This document shows positions 60,736 through 64,000 of a stretch of 64,000 bases of DNA, in pieces. Each line of letters starts with the position of its first letter. Positions within the stretch are counted from its first letter, which is position 1. The notes below the pieces were generated by a model that did no database searches, was not told the origin of the DNA, and saw only the letters and a list, made by a program, of their open reading frames with translations. Position numbers and translations under genes: made by a program. The stretch spans positions 1,550,001 through 1,614,000 of the forward strand of contig CP107049.1 in assembly GCA_025736915.1 (NCBI GenBank), given 5' to 3'. This DNA comes from Acinetobacter nosocomialis (lineage in GTDB: Bacteria > Pseudomonadota > Gammaproteobacteria > Pseudomonadales > Moraxellaceae).

Positions 60736-61101
60736 TTAAGGGCAAGGATTAACTTGAAAGTCTGTTGTTTCCTGCCCTTTTGTACATTGATAGCTTTGCT
60801 TTTTATTTACGATTTTCCAAATGGTTTGATCACGTTTTAATAAATATTCGGTACGTGTTTTTGATATCGCATCTTCACTAGGCACAGTTTGTAAAATAGT
60901 TACTTGTGCATTAGAGGCATCATCCAAAGCATTCATTTGTTGTGAAATACTTAAATTACTCGCATTATTTAAAAGGTTTGGTTGATCAATCAAAACTGCT
61001 TGTATCGGACTATTGGCTTGGGGTGTAGGCGGGTTTGTATTCGGTGTACATGCGCTCAGAATCAACAAATTACACATCATGAGTAAACCAATTTTTTTCA
61101 T
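60736..61101 (-). CDS. Small lipoprotein, paralogue A (121 residues)
   Basis: The lipoprotein signal ends in lipobox LSAC (MKKIGLLMMCNLLILSAC). A conserved C-terminal block, RTEYLLKRDQTIWKIVNKKQ then SYQCTKGQETTDFQ, also occurs in the 62653-62285 lipoprotein, so the two are paralogues of one uncharacterised family. The pair flanks the mdaB-ygiN-type operon. I start at the ATG at 61101. Two mature cysteines near the C-terminus probably form a disulfide. Function unknown. Confidence 0.75.
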   Translation of the reverse strand: MKKIGLLMMCNLLILSACTPNTNPPTPQANSPIQAVLIDQPNLLNNASNLSISQQMNALDDASNAQVTILQTVPSEDAISKTRTEYLLKRDQTIWKIVNKKQSYQCTKGQETTDFQVNPCP

Positions 61102-61322
61102 ACTCAACTCCGCCACAACTTCACTTTGATGCTAAAGACTAGAAACAATTTTTTCCGTTCAACTTTGTAAAGTATTTATCTTTAAAGTGAGAAAGAAACT
61201 GATGCATCAAACTCATATTAGTGACTTTTAATCAATAATATTTTTCCAATTACTGCATTTTTCTCTAAGAGTAAGTTCACTAAAGTATGCATCAATTTAG
61301 GAATTTAATTAGAGTAACTCTC

Positions 61323-61910
61323 ATGAGCAATATTTTAGTGATTAATGGCGCCAAACAATTTGCCCATTCAAATGGTGAATTAAATGACACACTCACGGCA
61401 TTGGCAACCGACCATCTCACTGAACTGGGCCATGAAGTTCAAGTGACTCGTGCAGATAGTGACTACAATGCAGAAGCCGAAGTAGAAAAATTCTTATGGG
61501 CCGATGTCGTGATTTATCAAATGCCAGGTTGGTGGATGGGTGCACCTTGGACTGTGAAAAAATATATTGATGATGTATTTACGACAGGTCATGGTTCACT
61601 TTATGCAAACGATGGCCGTAGCCGCTCTGATGCTTCAAAAAAATATGGTTCAGGTGGTTTAATTCATGACAAAAAATATATGTTGTCACTTACATGGAAT
61701 GCACCGATGGAAGCATTTGATGATGCAGATCAGTTCTTCCACGGCGTGGGCGTAGACGGTGTTTATTTACCATTTCATAAAGCCAATCAGTTCTTAGGCA
61801 TGAGCACGCTTCCAACTTTTATTGTGAACGACGTGATTAAAATGCCTAACGTTGATAGTTATGTTGAAGAATATAAAGCACACTTAAATACTGTATTTGC
61901 AGCAGCTTAA
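61323..61910 (+). CDS. mdaB: NADPH:quinone oxidoreductase, MdaB family
   Basis: A 195-residue flavodoxin-like quinone reductase. The family N-terminus ILVINGAKQFAHSNGELNDTLT and the mid-region VVIYQMPGWWMGAPWTVKKYIDDVFTTGHG match MdaB (modulator of drug activity B). It reduces quinones by two electrons with FAD and NADPH, avoiding radicals. It precedes a YgiN-like monooxygenase gene after 14 bases, the same order as in E. coli. I start at the ATG at 61323. Confidence 0.9.
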   Translation: MSNILVINGAKQFAHSNGELNDTLTALATDHLTELGHEVQVTRADSDYNAEAEVEKFLWADVVIYQMPGWWMGAPWTVKKYIDDVFTTGHGSLYANDGRSRSDASKKYGSGGLIHDKKYMLSLTWNAPMEAFDDADQFFHGVGVDGVYLPFHKANQFLGMSTLPTFIVNDVIKMPNVDSYVEEYKAHLNTVFAAA

Positions 61911-61924
61911 TCAGGAGAAAAACC

Positions 61925-62239
61925 ATGCTTACCATTATTGCGGAAATTCGTACTCAATCGGGTGGGCAGCATCGCCAGAACGTATTGGATGCATTTCAAA
62001 AAATCATTCCAACTGTTTTAGCAGAAGATGGTTGCCATGGTTATGAACCTTTAGTTGACCACAAATCAAATGCGAGCTTCCAGACTCAAGAGCCTGACAC
62101 GATTGTCATGCTAGAAAAATGGGAAAGTGTGGCTCATCTTGAAGCTCATTTAGCTACACCGCATATGCAAGCACATCTTGCAGCAGTTAAAGACGATGTC
62201 GTTGATGTCAAAATTAAAATTTTAGAAAGTGGCGTATAA
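61925..62239 (+). CDS. ygiN: YgiN-like quinol monooxygenase (ABM domain)
   Basis: A 104-residue antibiotic-biosynthesis-monooxygenase domain. It begins MLTIIAEIRTQSGGQHRQNVLDAF, with the conserved CHGYEPLVDH and MLEKWESVAHLEAHLATPHMQ segments. E. coli YgiN oxidises menadiol back to menadione, completing a cycle with MdaB; the pairing here suggests the same. GGAGA precedes the ATG. Confidence 0.87.
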   Translation: MLTIIAEIRTQSGGQHRQNVLDAFQKIIPTVLAEDGCHGYEPLVDHKSNASFQTQEPDTIVMLEKWESVAHLEAHLATPHMQAHLAAVKDDVVDVKIKILESGV

Positions 62240-62249
62240 TTTAACGCAT

Positions 62250-62284
62250 TAAAAAAGACGATATATTTATCGTCTTTTTTATTT
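62250..62284. terminator. Terminator between ygiN-like gene and lipoprotein B
   Basis: AAAAAAGACGATA and TATCGTCTTTTTT flank a 3-to-4-base loop, with T runs on both strands. Confidence 0.85.
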
Positions 62285-62653
62285 TTAAGAGCAAAGTTGG
62301 GTTTGAAAACCTCTAGAGCCTTTTCCTCTCGCGCATTGATAGCTCTTTTGCTTATTTTGCAATTGCCACTTTTCATCAACCAGCTTAAATGAATATTCTG
62401 TTCGGATTGCAGAAACAGAATCATCCATTAAACCGGTTTGTATAACGGTAATACGGGAAACTGTTGGAGATTCTACCCGGTTAAATACTTGCTGAACTGA
62501 GGTATTATTGTGCTCTTTTACGATCTCAGGTTGAGCTTTAAGTACTTGTTGCATCGGGGTTTCGGAGCCCACAAAAGGAATTAATTTACTGGTCGTCGCA
62601 CACCCAGTGAAAAGTCCAGCACAGAGCGCTGAAATTAAAAATAAACGTTGCAT
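62285..62653 (-). CDS. Small lipoprotein, paralogue B (122 residues)
   Basis: Opens MQRLFLISALCAGLFTGC, lipobox FTGC. The C-terminal block AIRTEYSFKLVDEKWQLQNKQ then SYQCARGKGSRGFQ aligns with the 61101 lipoprotein. Both end in Cys-x-end (CP, CS), so a disulfide with the earlier Cys is likely. Start at the ATG at 62653. Function unknown. Confidence 0.75.
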   Translation of the reverse strand: MQRLFLISALCAGLFTGCATTSKLIPFVGSETPMQQVLKAQPEIVKEHNNTSVQQVFNRVESPTVSRITVIQTGLMDDSVSAIRTEYSFKLVDEKWQLQNKQKSYQCARGKGSRGFQTQLCS

Positions 62654-62906
62654 TTTTATCACCAAAAACAAAAGGCATAGCTTTATGATGCTATGCCTTG
62701 CTCGGTTACTCTGTAGAAACTATGTAGTTCTACAAAATAGATCTATTTAAAGATCAAATAATTTACCTGTTTGTTGGGTCATTGGTATATATTGCTTTTT
62801 GCTCGTTGTCTTTTACCCTTGATTAATCATATTCTGACGGGTTGGAAAGCTTATAAACAATAATTCAATCCAAAGCCACCCATAAGATAAGTGGCTTCAT
62901 CAAATT

Positions 62907-64000
62907 TTATCCAAACTTAGGTAAATCAACAGGTTCAATATTATTAAGTTCTACAATATTAGGATTAATTTCAAACTTCAACCAGCCTTTTTTCATCCAC
63001 AGCTCAACTTTTTCTTTACCTAAAATATGCAATAGGTTTGCCAATAAATCAAATTTTGCAGTTTCATTAAAGTAAAATACTATCACATTAATCCATCCTT
63101 CACTGTTTAGATCAAATATTTCATTAATATAATCTTTATCAGATGAATCTAACGAGTGTCCCCAAATTAATATATTAATCACTTCTCTACGACCTAAAGT
63201 ATTTTTGTATTTATCAATCTTTTTTCCAACTATTGATTCTTCGTTTAGAAATCTATAATCCGTATTCTTTAGTAACTTTTGATGATACTTCGTAAAGCCA
63301 TAAGCTTTAATATTTTTCAAAGCCTCAAGTCGTAAGTCTGAAATACCCAAAACTATATTCTGCTTTTCACCAATACGACCATGTAAAAACTCTAAAGATT
63401 GTTCAGACTCATAAAACTTAAGATAAGTATCTGTATAATTAAACGAATATATATTTTCAATATCTCCAAGAACTAAACTATTAAAATTATTTATTGGATA
63501 TAGACTACCTACTATCTTTATTAAGTAATTATTAAATACACAAATAAATTCATTCAATGAAATATTTAAAAAATAAATATACTTTTCAATAGAAAATCCA
63601 TATTCTGGCTTGTCTTCTACTTTCAACCATTTATTATTAATATATCCAATCACTTTATCTCTCAAACCAATAACAGCCATTCCTCCTATATTCTTTGAAT
63701 AAGATACGCCATAGTTTTTATTCTTTCTAAGTAAAAGAAGTTTTTCTAGCTTTTTAAAATCCAGATTAGATATATTATTATCTTTATTAGAGTCGTTAGA
63801 ATCCTCTAATGAATATAAAGAGATGTCCAATTTACCAAAATCTTTAAATTTAATTTCTAATTTCTCTGTAAACTTAACCACTTCATTGAGAGCTTCTTCA
63901 ATTTTTTGTTCAAAATCAATCCATGTTTTTACCTCTCTAACATGATCAGAAAAATATTGATACCAAGCATTTTCCTTTAACTGCTTTTTTAAATCTTCAA
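62907..64000 (-). CDS. AbiH-like phage abortive-infection protein (5' end beyond window)
   Basis: The frame stays open to the right edge: residues upstream of the apparent start at 63881 include WYQYFSDHVREVKTW and DFEQKIEEALNEV, so the gene begins outside. The pattern W-x-DFE, then SFNYTDTYLKFYE, LEFLHGRIGE, NIVLGISD and the late IWGHSLDSSDKDYINEIFDL is what I recall for the AbiH family. Such proteins abort phage infection, mechanism unknown. Lys/Asn/Ile-rich coding (very AT-rich) contrasts with the neighbours and suggests horizontal gain. It has no partner visible here. Confidence 0.72.
   Translation of the reverse strand, partial: EDLKKQLKENAWYQYFSDHVREVKTWIDFEQKIEEALNEVVKFTEKLEIKFKDFGKLDISLYSLEDSNDSNKDNNISNLDFKKLEKLLLLRKNKNYGVSYSKNIGGMAVIGLRDKVIGYINNKWLKVEDKPEYGFSIEKYIYFLNISLNEFICVFNNYLIKIVGSLYPINNFNSLVLGDIENIYSFNYTDTYLKFYESEQSLEFLHGRIGEKQNIVLGISDLRLEALKNIKAYGFTKYHQKLLKNTDYRFLNEESIVGKKIDKYKNTLGRREVINILIWGHSLDSSDKDYINEIFDLNSEGWINVIVFYFNETAKFDLLANLLHILGKEKVELWMKKGWLKFEINPNIVELNNIEPVDLPKFG

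Overview
The window looks like a chromosomal segment of an Acinetobacter of the calcoaceticus-baumannii group. This rests on AT-rich DNA, dense genes with short Rho-independent terminators, the mlaFEDCB, ast and mdaB-ygiN-type operons, and a MdfA-like efflux protein that closely resembles A. baumannii CraA as I remember it. Species assignment is inference. No tRNA, rRNA, insertion sequence, integrase or CRISPR array was recognised. Almost all of the window is core chromosome; accessory character shows only near 32.4-33.1 kb and at the right edge.

Left part (1-19.3 kb): the 3' end of plsB, an orphan periplasmic binding protein, an SDR-type oxidoreductase divergent from recG-comF, a Nudix hydrolase and a LOG-family protein. 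Then come corA, the complete mlaFEDCB phospholipid-transport operon (minus strand) preceded by a 56-residue membrane protein, and a DEAD-box RNA helicase with an RG-rich repetitive tail and a long structured leader. suhB, dxs, ribA, hemF and aroE follow.

Middle (19.3-39.6 kb): a large lipoprotein with an acidic linker, a long acyl-CoA dehydrogenase, a lipoprotein, a PspC-domain protein, an HPP-CBS membrane protein, and a radical-SAM DNA repair pair. Next are an LprI-like protein, glyQS, a small membrane-protein gene bracketed by glyS and a decayed copy of the glyS 3' end, a YciI protein, and a divergent EamA exporter/LysR pair. The section ends with two related secreted helical proteins, a lipoprotein, and a subtilase with a membrane-tethered partner.

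Amino acid catabolism block (39.6-49.6 kb, minus strand): a LysP-like permease, NAD-type glutamate dehydrogenase and astCADBE. Together they would import arginine or a related amino acid, degrade it by the succinyltransferase route to glutamate and succinate, and feed glutamate to 2-oxoglutarate. A roughly 1 kb AT-rich gap separates the permease from gdh.

Right part (50-64 kb): an alpha/beta-hydrolase-like protein, a methyltransferase, a lipoprotein, an uncharacterised secreted protein, a membrane-anchored Holliday-resolvase-like nuclease divergent from an orphan ParA ATPase, an AI-2E/PerM transporter, lipoprotein SodC, YccS, and a CraA/MdfA drug exporter. An mdaB-ygiN-like quinone operon sits between two paralogous small lipoproteins. 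The window ends inside an AbiH-like abortive-infection gene, the best candidate for an entry into a defence or variable region.
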